A DNA stretch of 64,000 nucleotides from positions 186,001 through 250,000 of the forward strand of contig NZ_WOYF01000003.1 of the NCBI RefSeq assembly GCF_009800925.1, written 5' to 3'. This document shows, in pieces, positions 39,720 to 48,681 of this stretch (position 1 is the stretch's first letter; each line of letters starts with the position of its first letter). The notes under the pieces were generated by a model. The model had not been told where the DNA came from. It was given only the letters and a program-made list of their open reading frames with translations, and did no database searches. The translations under genes were made by a program, and so were the position numbers. This DNA comes from Budvicia diplopodorum (GTDB taxonomy: Bacteria; Pseudomonadota; Gammaproteobacteria; Enterobacterales; Enterobacteriaceae).

Positions 39720-41984
39720 ATGAGTGAAATAACTCACGACGGTGTCGAGCGTCAACCGCTCCACCAGTTTACTGAAAATGCTTATCTGAACTATTCCATG
39801 TACGTCATCATGGATAGGGCACTGCCGTTTATCGGCGATGGGCTAAAACCGGTACAGCGGCGCATTATATACGCGATGTCTGAGCTGGGTCTTAGCTCCG
39901 CCGCTAAGTTTAAAAAATCGGCTCGAACCGTTGGTGACGTGCTGGGTAAATATCATCCTCACGGCGACAGCGCCTGTTATGAAGCCATGGTATTAATGGC
40001 GCAGCCGTTCTCTTATCGCTACCCACTGGTAGATGGTCAGGGAAACTGGGGTGCACCGGACGATCCTAAATCGTTTGCGGCCATGCGTTATACCGAATCC
40101 CGCTTATCTAAATATGCAGAGCTATTGCTGAGCGAATTAGGCCAAGGTACGGTCGATTACTCGCCTAACTTTGACGGCACCTTGCAAGAGCCTAAAATGC
40201 TACCGGCTCGGTTACCCAATATTCTGCTTAACGGTACCACCGGTATTGCCGTGGGTATGGCGACCGATATTCCGCCGCATAACGTGCGGGAAGTGGCTAA
40301 CGCCGCGGTACTGTTGCTGGAAAATCCAAAGGCAACGTTGGATGACGTGATGGCGTTCGTTCGCGGGCCGGATTACCCGACCGAAGCCGAAATCATTACG
40401 CCGCATGAAGAGATCCGTAAAATTTACCAGAGCGGTAAAGGCTCCGTTCGCATGCGTGCCGTGTGGAAAAAAGAAGAGGGCGAGATCGTTATTACGGCTC
40501 TGCCTCATCAGGTTTCCGGCGCTAAGCTAATGGAGCAAATTGCCAGTCAGATGCGGGCTAAAAAACTGCCGATGATTGAAGATTTGCGCGATGAGTCAGA
40601 CCATGAGAATCCAACGCGGCTGGTGCTGGTTCCTCGTTCTAACCGGATTGACATGGAGCAGGTGATGAACCACCTGTTTGCCACCACCGATCTGGAAAAA
40701 AGCTATCGCATTAATCTGAACATGCTTGGCCTAGACGGTCGCCCGGCGGTTAAAAATCTGGTTGAGATTTTATCTGAATGGCTGGTTTTCCGTCGCGACA
40801 CGGTTACCCGTCGCCTGAACTACCGGTTAGATCGTGTATTAAAGCGTCTGCATATTTTAGAAGGCTTATTGGTTGCCTTCCTGAATATTGATGAAGTAAT
40901 TGAAATCATCCGCACTGAGGATGAACCCAAGCCTGCCCTGATGCAGCGTTTCGGGCTTACTGATACTCAGGCCGAATCAATTCTTGAGCTGAAACTACGT
41001 CACCTTGCCAAACTGGAAGAGATGAAAATCCGCGGCGAGCAGGATGAGCTAGCCAAAGAGCGCGACCAGCTACAGACGCTATTGGCCTCTGAGCGCAAGA
41101 TGAACACGCTGATCAAGAAAGAAATTTTGGCCGATGCTCAGGCCTATGGCGATGAGCGCCGTTCCCCGATTGTGGAACGTGATGAAGCTAAAGCAATGAG
41201 CGAGCATGACTTTGTTCCTTCTGAGCCGGTTACCATTGTGCTTTCGGACATGGGCTGGGTCAGAAGCGCCAAAGGGCATGATATTGAACCCGGTGGGTTG
41301 AGCTATCGCGCCGGAGACAGCTTCCGCGCCGCGGCTCGGGGTAAGAGTAACCAACCGGTGGTGTTTATTGACTCCACCGGGCGCAGCTATGCGCTAGACC
41401 CGCTGGCACTGCCTTCCGCCCGAGGGCAGGGTGAGCCTCTGACCGGCAAGCTAACGCTGCCGTCAGGCGCCACCATTGAACAGGTATTGATGAACTCGGA
41501 AGAGCAAAAGCTGCTAATGGCATCCGATGCCGGCTACGGTTTTATCTGTACCTTTGACGATTTGGTCGCTCGCAACCGTAACGGTAAGGCGCTTATCTCG
41601 CTGCCGGACAATGCCAAGGTATTATCACCGCTGGAAGTTAACGGTGAAGATGATTTACTGCTATCAATTACCGCCGCAGGCAGAATGTTGCTGTTCCCGG
41701 TTTCCGACCTGCCACAGCTGTCTAAGGGCAAAGGGAATAAGATTGTTTCAATTCCTTCCGCTCAGGCGGCTTCCGGTGAAGATCGCATTGCTTATCTGTT
41801 TATTCTGACGCCGAAATCGTCGGTGACGCTGCACGTGGGTAAACGTAAGCTTCAGCTTCGGCCGGAGGATTTACAGAAGTTCCGGGCAGAGCGCGGGCGT
41901 AAGGGTACTCTACTGCCACGCGGCCTGCAGCGTATTGATAGTATTGACATTGATACGCCACCAGCGCCGGGCGAAGAGAGCTAA
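39720..41984 (+). CDS. parC: topoisomerase IV subunit A ParC
   Basis: DNA-cleaving subunit of topoisomerase IV, 754 residues (E. coli 752). The catalytic tyrosine lies in [11 protein letters not shown] near residue 120. The quinolone-resistance region reads [15 protein letters not shown], that is, Ser80 and Glu84 unchanged, so no target-site resistance is predicted from this gene. A long coiled-coil segment (residues about 370-490) and the C-terminal DNA-wrapping domain with repeated beta-pinwheel blades follow. The previous gene is parE; a hairpin and an ERIC-like repeat follow. Confidence 0.98.
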   Translation: MSEITHDGVERQPLHQFTENAYLNYSMYVIMDRALPFIGDGLKPVQRRIIYAMSELGLSSAAKFKKSARTVGDVLGKYHPHGDSACYEAMVLMAQPFSYRYPLVDGQGNWGAPDDPKSFAAMRYTESRLSKYAELLLSELGQGTVDYSPNFDGTLQEPKMLPARLPNILLNGTTGIAVGMATDIPPHNVREVANAAVLLLENPKATLDDVMAFVRGPDYPTEAEIITPHEEIRKIYQSGKGSVRMRAVWKKEEGEIVITALPHQVSGAKLMEQIASQMRAKKLPMIEDLRDESDHENPTRLVLVPRSNRIDMEQVMNHLFATTDLEKSYRINLNMLGLDGRPAVKNLVEILSEWLVFRRDTVTRRLNYRLDRVLKRLHILEGLLVAFLNIDEVIEIIRTEDEPKPALMQRFGLTDTQAESILELKLRHLAKLEEMKIRGEQDELAKERDQLQTLLASERKMNTLIKKEILADAQAYGDERRSPIVERDEAKAMSEHDFVPSEPVTIVLSDMGWVRSAKGHDIEPGGLSYRAGDSFRAAARGKSNQPVVFIDSTGRSYALDPLALPSARGQGEPLTGKLTLPSGATIEQVLMNSEEQKLLMASDAGYGFICTFDDLVARNRNGKALISLPDNAKVLSPLEVNGEDDLLLSITAAGRMLLFPVSDLPQLSKGKGNKIVSIPSAQAASGEDRIAYLFILTPKSSVTLHVGKRKLQLRPEDLQKFRAERGRKGTLLPRGLQRIDSIDIDTPPAPGEES

Positions 41985-42017
41985 CGGTGCGCATTAAGGG
42001 TAACCGGTAATATCCGA

Positions 42018-42049
42018 TAGGCTGTTCCTTTATCAGGGCAGCCTATTTA
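42018..42049 (+). terminator. terminator after parC
   Basis: Stem taggctg / cagccta with a 14-nt loop followed by ttta-ctt, about 35 bp after the parC stop. Confidence 0.65.
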
Positions 42050-42052
42050 CTT

Positions 42053-42183
42053 ATATCCTTCATACTTCAAGTTGCAGATGAGCTGGCTGCGTTGGTTGCT
42101 TGGCCCACCCTTTACTCCAGTAAGCTCATCGGGGTTTACTCATTAGCTGCTTTTTTGCACCTCGAATTATTATGGGTATATAC
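42053..42183. repeat. ERIC-like intergenic repeat between parC and plsC
   Basis: About 130 bp, with outer arms tatccttcatacttcaagttgcag and cacctcgaattattatgggtata and the central agctcatcggggtttactca. Same family and orientation as the copy at 322-438, which supports both calls. After it, up to plsC, lie about 225 bp of AT-rich sequence with no gene. Confidence 0.88.
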
Positions 42184-42410
42184 CCTGCGTATTTGATGTT
42201 TTAGATATTGATGACCGACTGAATGGTTATTTGATTAAAATAGTATGGCGTTGCCTGAATTAAGCTATTCAATTTGAATTAGCGGGAAGATAGTCAGGCG
42301 AAGTTCAATTAAGGCTCCGGTGCTTTATTTTAATCGACTCATTTTTTGAATCTGTGCGTTTTCTTTATCAGTCGGTATATACTAACCGGCTGTAAATGAA
42401 AGAGGTTTAT

Positions 42411-43151
42411 ATGCTAGCTATTTTGCGTGCTCTTATTGTTATTCCATTCTGTATTTTAGTGTGTGTGTTCGGCTCATTATATTGTCTTTTTAGTCCGCGC
42501 AACCCTCGCCATGTGTACACGTTTGGTCGACTGTTTGGCAGCCTGTCTCCGCTTTTTGGCTTAAAAGTCAAATATCGCCTAAACCCAGAGGTAAAGGTTA
42601 GTGGTAACTGCATCTATATCGCTAATCATCAGAATAACTACGATATGGTCACAGCCGCCGCCGCCGTACAGCCGAGAACGGTAACCGTTGGCAAGACGAG
42701 CCTGTTGTGGGTCCCGTTTTTTGGTCCATTTTACTGGCTAACCGGCAACATTCTGATCGACCGTAATAACAAATCCAAGTCGCGAGATACCATTTACCAA
42801 ATCGTTGAGCAGATGAAAAAACGCGACCTGTCGGTCTGGATGTTCCCTGAGGGAACTCGTAGCCGCGGGCGTGGTTTACTCCCGTTTAAAACCGGTGCCT
42901 TTCATGCCGCGATTGCTGCCGGCGTGCCGATTGTGCCAATTTGCGTCTCTAATACCAACAACAAGATTAACCTTAACCGCTGGAATAACGGTCACGTGAT
43001 TGTTGAAATGATGTCTCCGATTGATACCAGCGTTTATACCAAAGATCGGGTTCGCGAATTAGTTGCTCATTGTCAGCAAGTGATGGTCGATAAGCTGGAA
43101 CAGCTTAATCAGGAAGTTGCTGAAAGCGAAGCGGCAGAGCGTAAAAAGTAA
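42411..43151 (+). CDS. plsC: 1-acyl-sn-glycerol-3-phosphate acyltransferase PlsC
   Basis: Adds the second acyl chain to lysophosphatidic acid to form phosphatidic acid. The start at 42411 (MLAILRALIVIPF) has AGAGG upstream and aligns with E. coli; five extra codons upstream are not used. It has 246 residues. Motifs of the family are clear: ANHQNNYDMV (the NHX4D motif), FFGPFYWLTGNILIDRNN, MFPEGTRSRGRG and GVPIVPICVS. One or two hydrophobic segments occupy the N-terminus. It is followed by ftsP, as in E. coli. Confidence 0.97.
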   Translation: MLAILRALIVIPFCILVCVFGSLYCLFSPRNPRHVYTFGRLFGSLSPLFGLKVKYRLNPEVKVSGNCIYIANHQNNYDMVTAAAAVQPRTVTVGKTSLLWVPFFGPFYWLTGNILIDRNNKSKSRDTIYQIVEQMKKRDLSVWMFPEGTRSRGRGLLPFKTGAFHAAIAAGVPIVPICVSNTNNKINLNRWNNGHVIVEMMSPIDTSVYTKDRVRELVAHCQQVMVDKLEQLNQEVAESEAAERKK

Positions 43152-43249
43152 TCTGGCTGCATTATGTATTTCTAATATCCCATTGGTTGTAAAAACCGCG
43201 CAAAACGATATTAGCTATTTTAGTTGTTATAGACGAAGGCTGTTTTTTC

Positions 43250-44695
43250 ATGGTAGCGAGATTGAATAAGAACTCTGTATCCATTAGTCGCCGTCGGTTA
43301 CTTCAGGCCAGCGGCGTTGCTTTAGGCGCTAGTCTGTTACCGAGCGCTCCGGCTTTTGCCGAAATGCCACAGGTTGCGTTACCGGTTCCTCCACTTTTGG
43401 AAACCCGCCGCGGCCAGCCGCTGTATCTTTCTATGCAGCGCACCCATTGGGAATTTATCGCCGGTAACCGCGTATCGACATGGGGATTTAACGGAACCTA
43501 CTTAGGGCCGACCGTGCGCGTACGCAGTGGTGACGACGTTAAGATGGTGTATAGCAATCGCTTAAATGAGCCGGTTGCGGTAACCGTCAGCGGGCTGCAG
43601 GTGCCCGGAGTTCTTATGGGGAACGCGGCTCGGCTGATGTCGCCGGGCGTTGACTGGTCGCCGATCGTTCCAATTCGTCAGCCAGCGGCCACCTGCTGGT
43701 ATCACGCGATTACGCCGAATAAAACTGCGGCGCATATTTATAACGGTTTAGCCGGAATGTGGATTATCGAAGACGATATTAGCCGCAATTTGAATATTCC
43801 TAACCAGTATGGAATCAACGACTTCCCGCTGGTGCTGCAAGATAAGCATTTTGACTCTTTTGGCCAACCGGAATACGCGCAGACCGATAAATCCGGATTT
43901 TTAGGCGATACGCTATTATCTAACGGCGTGCCGGGACCTTATATCGAAGTCGGCCGTGGCTGGGTTCGTTTGCGTTTGCTGAATGCCTCTAGCTCTCGTT
44001 GTTATACCTTAGCCATTAGCGACGGTCGGCCGTTCCAAGTGATTGCCAGCGATGTTGGTTTGCTGACTGCCCCCATTGCCGTGACTCAGCTACATCTGGC
44101 TCCGGGAGAGCGCCGGGAAGTGCTGATCGACATGTCTAAAGGCGAGGCGGTTTCTATTAATGCCGGGCTGTCTGCCGGGGTAGTCGATCGTTTACGCGGG
44201 TTCTTTGAGCCATCGAGCATTTTAAATTCATCGCTGGTTTTGACTATTCGCCCGACCGGGCTGATTGCTCTGTCTACCGATAAACTACCGACCAGCCTCA
44301 AACCGGTCGATGTGCTTGACGGCAGTATTGTCCGTTCTCGTGAGTTCATTCTGGGCGGAGACGTTCCCGGTATTAACGGTCCGATTTGGGATCCGTTACG
44401 GGTCGATACTCAGGCATCGCAGGGAACCTGGGAGCGCTGGATTATTACAACCTCCAAACCTCAGCCGTTCCACCTTCAGGGCGCATCTTTCTTTGTCAGC
44501 GCCGTTAATGGCGCTAAACCGGCACCTGAAGATTCCGGCTGGAAAGATACGGTCTGGGTGGAAGATAAAGTGGAACTGCTGGTTAAATTCGGCCACGCTT
44601 CCTCACCGCATTTTCCATTTATGTACTACAGCCATAATTTAGATATGGCAGACAGAGGGAATATTGGGCAGTTGCTGGTGACCGAGAGGAACTAG
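43250..44695 (+). CDS. ftsP: cell division protein FtsP (SufI)
   Basis: Periplasmic protein that stabilises the divisome under stress. The N-terminus carries a Tat signal with SRRRLLQASG and cleavage near APAFA, so it is exported folded. The 481-residue protein has the three cupredoxin domains of multicopper oxidases but, as in E. coli SufI, the copper ligands are missing: the final block is SPHFPFMYYSHNLDMADRGN rather than a His-Cys-His motif. Conserved segments include GLAGMWIIED and VDRLRGFFEPSSIL. It is the last gene in the window that follows E. coli gene order. Confidence 0.95.
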   Translation: MVARLNKNSVSISRRRLLQASGVALGASLLPSAPAFAEMPQVALPVPPLLETRRGQPLYLSMQRTHWEFIAGNRVSTWGFNGTYLGPTVRVRSGDDVKMVYSNRLNEPVAVTVSGLQVPGVLMGNAARLMSPGVDWSPIVPIRQPAATCWYHAITPNKTAAHIYNGLAGMWIIEDDISRNLNIPNQYGINDFPLVLQDKHFDSFGQPEYAQTDKSGFLGDTLLSNGVPGPYIEVGRGWVRLRLLNASSSRCYTLAISDGRPFQVIASDVGLLTAPIAVTQLHLAPGERREVLIDMSKGEAVSINAGLSAGVVDRLRGFFEPSSILNSSLVLTIRPTGLIALSTDKLPTSLKPVDVLDGSIVRSREFILGGDVPGINGPIWDPLRVDTQASQGTWERWIITTSKPQPFHLQGASFFVSAVNGAKPAPEDSGWKDTVWVEDKVELLVKFGHASSPHFPFMYYSHNLDMADRGNIGQLLVTERN

Positions 44696-44766
44696 GCTTG
44701 AGGAATTAAGCTTAAAGGATAAGCCGTTTTTGACCGTTCTGCGTTGTCGAAGTGTTTGACCAATAA

Positions 44767-44796
44767 AATATGCCGCAACTGAAGTTGCGGCATATT
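44767..44796. terminator. bidirectional terminator between ftsP and autotransporter 1
   Basis: Perfect 13-bp inverted repeat aatatgccgcaac / gttgcggcatatt with a 4-nt loop. A closely similar hairpin at 48613-48640 follows autotransporter 2, consistent with duplication of the whole unit. Confidence 0.88.
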
Positions 44797-44835
44797 AGCT
44801 AATAAGAGCTTACCCGTTGGTTAAGTGATATCAGG

Positions 44836-47800
44836 TTACCATTGAACGCTGACGCCGATGCGGCCATTCCAGGATTTCATACCTGAATTGTCAAGCGACT
44901 GGCTGTAGCCCGCACCGCTGTATACGCTGACTTTATCGCTGACTTTTCCGCTGATGCCAACGTCAATGCCACCCAGCGTTCCGCCAAGGTCGGAGGTAAA
45001 CGTGACCGGATTCTGACCGTTTAACGACGTAGCCGTCATTTTACTCTCGCCCATGAACTCATGCCAAACGTTGACACGGCCCCAGGTATTGAGCTGGCGC
45101 ACGCCGGTCGTGTCCCAGGCTTTATTCAGGCGTAGCCCGGCGCGGCTAAGCAATGACTCAGTGTTTCCATAGCTAAACTTGCCATAGGCATCCTGCGCAT
45201 CGTCCAATGAGACCAACTGATAAGCGAGCTGAGCCTGCGGTTCCAGCGTCCAGTTGTTGCCGAGTATGTGGGAATAGCCGCCCTCAAGGGAGGCCAGAAG
45301 CCCCAAACCGTCCGGATTGACCTGCTTCCCATAGGTCGATTTGGCATCCGCCGAATAGAATGTACTCTGGATAATGGTATTCGTGTACCAGCGAGAAGGG
45401 CTCGCATGATGCCAATAGCCGCCAACTGTGTAGGCATCCATGTTAATCGTGCCGGCTTTTGAATTGAACATATCTTCAACGTCGGCGGCGATCTGGCCGT
45501 AGCCGACATAGACGCCTAGCTTATCGAGAGTCCCGTTCGCCTGCTGGTGGTCGAAGACACCCACGCCGATCTGCACGCCGGCGGAATCGTAATCATAATT
45601 AGGCCCGCGGCTGGAGAAGCTATCGCTGTCGCGTATGCCGCGCTCGCCGAAAATTCGGGCCCAGGATCCTGAGAACCACTGGCTTGATGCTTCACCGATC
45701 GGAGTCCGTTCTGAGCATTGAACAGATTTATTTTCAGAACCGGTACGTTGCTGCTTGCTATCATCGGCACAGGTAGCGTCATTCGCTGTGAAAAACCAGC
45801 TTTCCGGCTCAATGTTACTGCTAAGATCGGCAGTCATCGATGCATATTTAATTGCCAATGATGGAATGACCATATCAACCGGCACTTCCGGGCGAATGTT
45901 CGGCACCTGCTTACCGCCGCCGGTTGAACCGCCTGAATCCTCTGGATTGACTGGATTGACTGGGTCAACTGGGTCAACTGGATCAACCGGTCTGGTACTG
46001 CGCAGGTACCAGTTACGATTGTCATCGCTGCCGTCAACCGCGCCTTTATAGAGGTTGTAATCATAAGCGCCCGCAGCGACCCGCTCGTTAAGCGCAAAGT
46101 GGCCGTCGGAGGCGCCCTGAACGGTCACGACTTCGATACCGTTACCGCTGGTGAGTGCGCCTGCACCGTTGCTATTGACGATTTTCAGCAGGCTTTGGCC
46201 TGAGGTATTGCCTTCAACGACCAGCTTATTGCTTGGCGACGCATCGCCATCGAGCTGGGTATTGAGGGTAATTAAACCGTTATTGCCCACATAGTCACCG
46301 CGCACGGTCAGGGTTTTGAACGCATTGTCCGGCGCGGCGAAGGCGAGGGTTGCGTTATCGATGGACAGCGAGCCGACATCGGAATCACCGGTCATGGTCC
46401 AGAAAGCGCCGCCGTTCAGCGCCACCGCGCCAATATTGTTTGCAGCACCATTCCAGCGCGAATCGCTGTTCAGCGTGATCGCCGCATTGTTCTGCGTCAC
46501 CGAGTGGATATTGCCGGTCAGCTCCGAGCCTGTGCTGGCGGTAAGCGCGACATCGCCCGTGCCCTGCACATCGAGCAGATAGGCATTGCCGGCTGTGACA
46601 ACGGCAGCATCGGAGAGGTTCACTACCGCGCCAGCGCCGGTAACCTGGAAGGTATTTTCGGTGCTGGTAACCGAGCCGCCGGACATCGTCAGGACGTTAT
46701 TGGCGCCGCTGAACATGACACCGATATTGTTGACGCCTTTTGCGGCAACTTTCGTATTGGTTAAGTTTGTTCTTGCGCCCGTTCCGCGCATCGATAAGGC
46801 GGTGGAATTAGCACCGGTGGTGGTTACACTCGAATTGGTGGCGGTGACGACAACGTTATTGGTTCCGGCAACTCTGAGGCCGGTGGAGGACGCGCCGCTC
46901 ATCAAAATGGTCAGGCCGTCAGCTGTCACTGTGCTGACGCCAGAGACGCTCAGTCCGTAGGAATCAGTGCCGGTTACATTGATCTGTGAATTGACGATAT
47001 TGACGACATTGCTGCTGCCGTTGCTGGTACCAGTGTAAATCCCCGCTTCCGCGGTGCCGGTCACCGTAATGGTGGAATTGCGCATATCAAGCGAGCCACC
47101 ATTAAAATTTACGATGCCACTTGCACCGTCCAATGAATTGACGGTGATATTGACATTATCCAGCTCGGCGCGGCCTCCGTGGCCGTTAAAAACACCCGAA
47201 TTCCGGACACCGTAAATATTCGTAGAGATCGGCCATATGCCGATGTAGCCGTTAGGGTCTGTGCCATTCACCGTGATATTGCTGTTGCTCAGCTTCAGCG
47301 TGCCGTTGGTCACGGACGCGCCGATATCGGCGGAGGGGCCTTGCACAGTCACGTTGTTAAATGAGGCGCTTGCGTTATTTACCGCGATTCCCATAAAGGC
47401 ACTGTAGTTGCCAGAGGCATGGGTGCCGGTCACGTTGATTGTAACGTTATCAAGCATCCCGGCTGGCACAGTGGTGTTGTTCAATACATAAATGCCGGCT
47501 GAGCCTGCGGCGCTACCGGTGGTGTTGATAACGGTATTGCCGGTCAGGGCAACCTGACCGGCAATACCGATCCAGATGCCGCCGCGCGCGCCAGTCAGGG
47601 TTGCTCCGTTGAGCGAAATCAGCGAACCGCCGGATGAATTGACGGCATTGGTATCGCCATTGGTGATTGCGATGGTCCCGTTGCCGGCGATGATCCCGCC
47701 GCCGCTTGCCGAGATAGCGTAGCCGCTGGCAACCTGCACAGTAGAGTCGGCAGGAATAGTGATATTCTGACCGGTACCGGCGGTTATCGGCGTGGTTATT

Positions 47801-47904
47801 GTTGCTGCCAATGCCATTGGAGACGTACTGAGTACGGTCATTGAACATAATAATGCGAGAGGTGAAGGGGCGATCCGTCGGATAAAACTGTCTAAACTTT
47901 CCAT
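44836..47904 (-). CDS. autotransporter 1 (type Va), beta-helix passenger
   Basis: A 1022-residue classical autotransporter. The N-terminus is a signal peptide with basic and hydrophobic parts (IRRIAPSPLALLCSM, cleavage near MALA). A long passenger (about residues 35-600) has repeated Gly/Asn/Thr-rich rungs such as ITVTGT and NITVNG, expected to form a right-handed beta-helix. An autochaperone-like region follows (NNGLITLNTQLDGDASPSNK, then AAGAYDYNLYKG). Next come a proline-rich linker of PVD/PVN repeats, a cysteine pair before the barrel, and a C-terminal beta-barrel ending in GVSVQW. The barrel DNA is identical to that of autotransporter 2. The function, perhaps adhesion or autoaggregation, is inferred from the class only. 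Confidence 0.9.
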   Translation of the reverse strand: MESLDSFIRRIAPSPLALLCSMTVLSTSPMALAATITTPITAGTGQNITIPADSTVQVASGYAISASGGGIIAGNGTIAITNGDTNAVNSSGGSLISLNGATLTGARGGIWIGIAGQVALTGNTVINTTGSAAGSAGIYVLNNTTVPAGMLDNVTINVTGTHASGNYSAFMGIAVNNASASFNNVTVQGPSADIGASVTNGTLKLSNSNITVNGTDPNGYIGIWPISTNIYGVRNSGVFNGHGGRAELDNVNITVNSLDGASGIVNFNGGSLDMRNSTITVTGTAEAGIYTGTSNGSSNVVNIVNSQINVTGTDSYGLSVSGVSTVTADGLTILMSGASSTGLRVAGTNNVVVTATNSSVTTTGANSTALSMRGTGARTNLTNTKVAAKGVNNIGVMFSGANNVLTMSGGSVTSTENTFQVTGAGAVVNLSDAAVVTAGNAYLLDVQGTGDVALTASTGSELTGNIHSVTQNNAAITLNSDSRWNGAANNIGAVALNGGAFWTMTGDSDVGSLSIDNATLAFAAPDNAFKTLTVRGDYVGNNGLITLNTQLDGDASPSNKLVVEGNTSGQSLLKIVNSNGAGALTSGNGIEVVTVQGASDGHFALNERVAAGAYDYNLYKGAVDGSDDNRNWYLRSTRPVDPVDPVDPVNPVNPEDSGGSTGGGKQVPNIRPEVPVDMVIPSLAIKYASMTADLSSNIEPESWFFTANDATCADDSKQQRTGSENKSVQCSERTPIGEASSQWFSGSWARIFGERGIRDSDSFSSRGPNYDYDSAGVQIGVGVFDHQQANGTLDKLGVYVGYGQIAADVEDMFNSKAGTINMDAYTVGGYWHHASPSRWYTNTIIQSTFYSADAKSTYGKQVNPDGLGLLASLEGGYSHILGNNWTLEPQAQLAYQLVSLDDAQDAYGKFSYGNTESLLSRAGLRLNKAWDTTGVRQLNTWGRVNVWHEFMGESKMTATSLNGQNPVTFTSDLGGTLGGIDVGISGKVSDKVSVYSGAGYSQSLDNSGMKSWNGRIGVSVQW
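44843..45576. repeat. 734-bp duplicated barrel segment, copy 1
   Basis: Compared line by line with 48689-49422, this stretch is identical at every base I checked. It codes for about the last 245 residues (beta-barrel). Identity stops abruptly at both ends: at 44842 (t against c) and at 45577 (g against a), after which passenger-side sequence diverges quickly. Confidence 0.9.
45943..45987 (-). repeat. 9-bp tandem repeat coding the proline linker of autotransporter 1
   Basis: Five consecutive 9-mers: tggattgac twice, tgggtcaac twice, tggatcaac once. On the minus strand they code Val-Asp-Pro or Val-Asn-Pro units. Unit length is a multiple of three, so slippage would change linker length without breaking the frame. 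Confidence 0.85.
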
Positions 47905-48681
47905 GCTGGTGATACTGTCCTGAGGTTAATAGTTTGTTGCAGGATATTATATTGACTCATTTATGATTTCAATATTAATAAATATGGAACTCTTTTATTT
48001 TGGTAACAAATTAATTCAAGAACTTATTTGTTATATTGTTTAATATATATTACATTCTATTTTTTGAGTTGTTTATTTATGTAAGATATTGATTACATGC
48101 ATTTTTATTGGAATTTTCTATTGTGATAGATAACCCAAATACAAAAAATATGTGTATTATTGGTAATTTTTTTAAATTAGTTATTAATATAAATTTATAT
48201 TTATTCTTGTTGTTAATGAGTTTTTTAAATATATTTTGCAACTCATTTGTCGAGTGAGTGTTTGATCTCATTGATTTATTGAACTTCTCCCGGCGGGAGG
48301 AATGCTGACAAACCTGAAAGTTTAAATATGTTGGTTTGAAAAACTTAATCGGAAGGAGAGGGTTCCGTTCGGGTCGTAGCAGCTTTAGCTGCCGACAAAT
48401 TTGTTTGGAACAAATTTGAACAGCGCTAGCGCTGGCCCGCAGGGTGGGACACAAGGATGTGTCCCATAACCGCCCGTAGGAATCCTAGGCCTGACGCTCA
48501 TTTGGCTCAAAAGTATCGCCCCTCGGCCGCTAGGAAAAACTAATATTCCAATGTTGATTATGCGGACGAAACTTACGCTGAAATCAAATTAAACTACTTT
48601 GTCATCAATCTGAAATACCGCAACTTCTGTTGCGGTATTTTAGCTAGTCAAAACCGATTTATTGATTAAGCGATATCAGTT
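47905..48681. other. intergenic region upstream of autotransporter 1
   Basis: No convincing gene. From the start codon outward: about 380 bp of very AT-rich leader homologous to the leader of autotransporter 2 (shared blocks around 47950-48020 and 48238-48260); a GC-richer block at 48282-48510 packed with short inverted repeats (for example agcagctt-tagctgc, gacaaatttgtt-aacaaattt, cagcgctagcgctg, gggacacaaggatgtgtccc); a 41-bp block at 48515-48555 that recurs at 52262-52302; and the terminator of autotransporter 2. A possible promoter on the minus strand has TTGAAA (47967-47972) and TATAAT (47946-47951) with a short 15-bp spacer. Confidence 0.6.
48613..48640. terminator. terminator after autotransporter 2
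   Basis: Perfect 12-bp stem aaataccgcaac / gttgcggtattt with a ttct loop, 42 bp after the stop codon. Homologous to the hairpin at 44767-44796. Confidence 0.85.

Noticed and set aside
39950-40080. Possible quinolone-resistance change in ParC
   Set aside because: Ser80 and Glu84 are the normal residues, so there is no sign of resistance.
45126-45509. 127-codon minus-strand frame inside autotransporter 1, with an identical copy at 48972-49355
   Set aside because: It is a shifted-frame shadow of the duplicated barrel. The identity between copies only reflects the 734-bp duplicated DNA.
48077-48454. 125-codon minus-strand frame in the autotransporter 1 leader
   Set aside because: It covers AT-rich leader and the hairpin block, has no good ribosome site, and its composition changes abruptly along the frame. 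It is more likely a chance frame than a gene.
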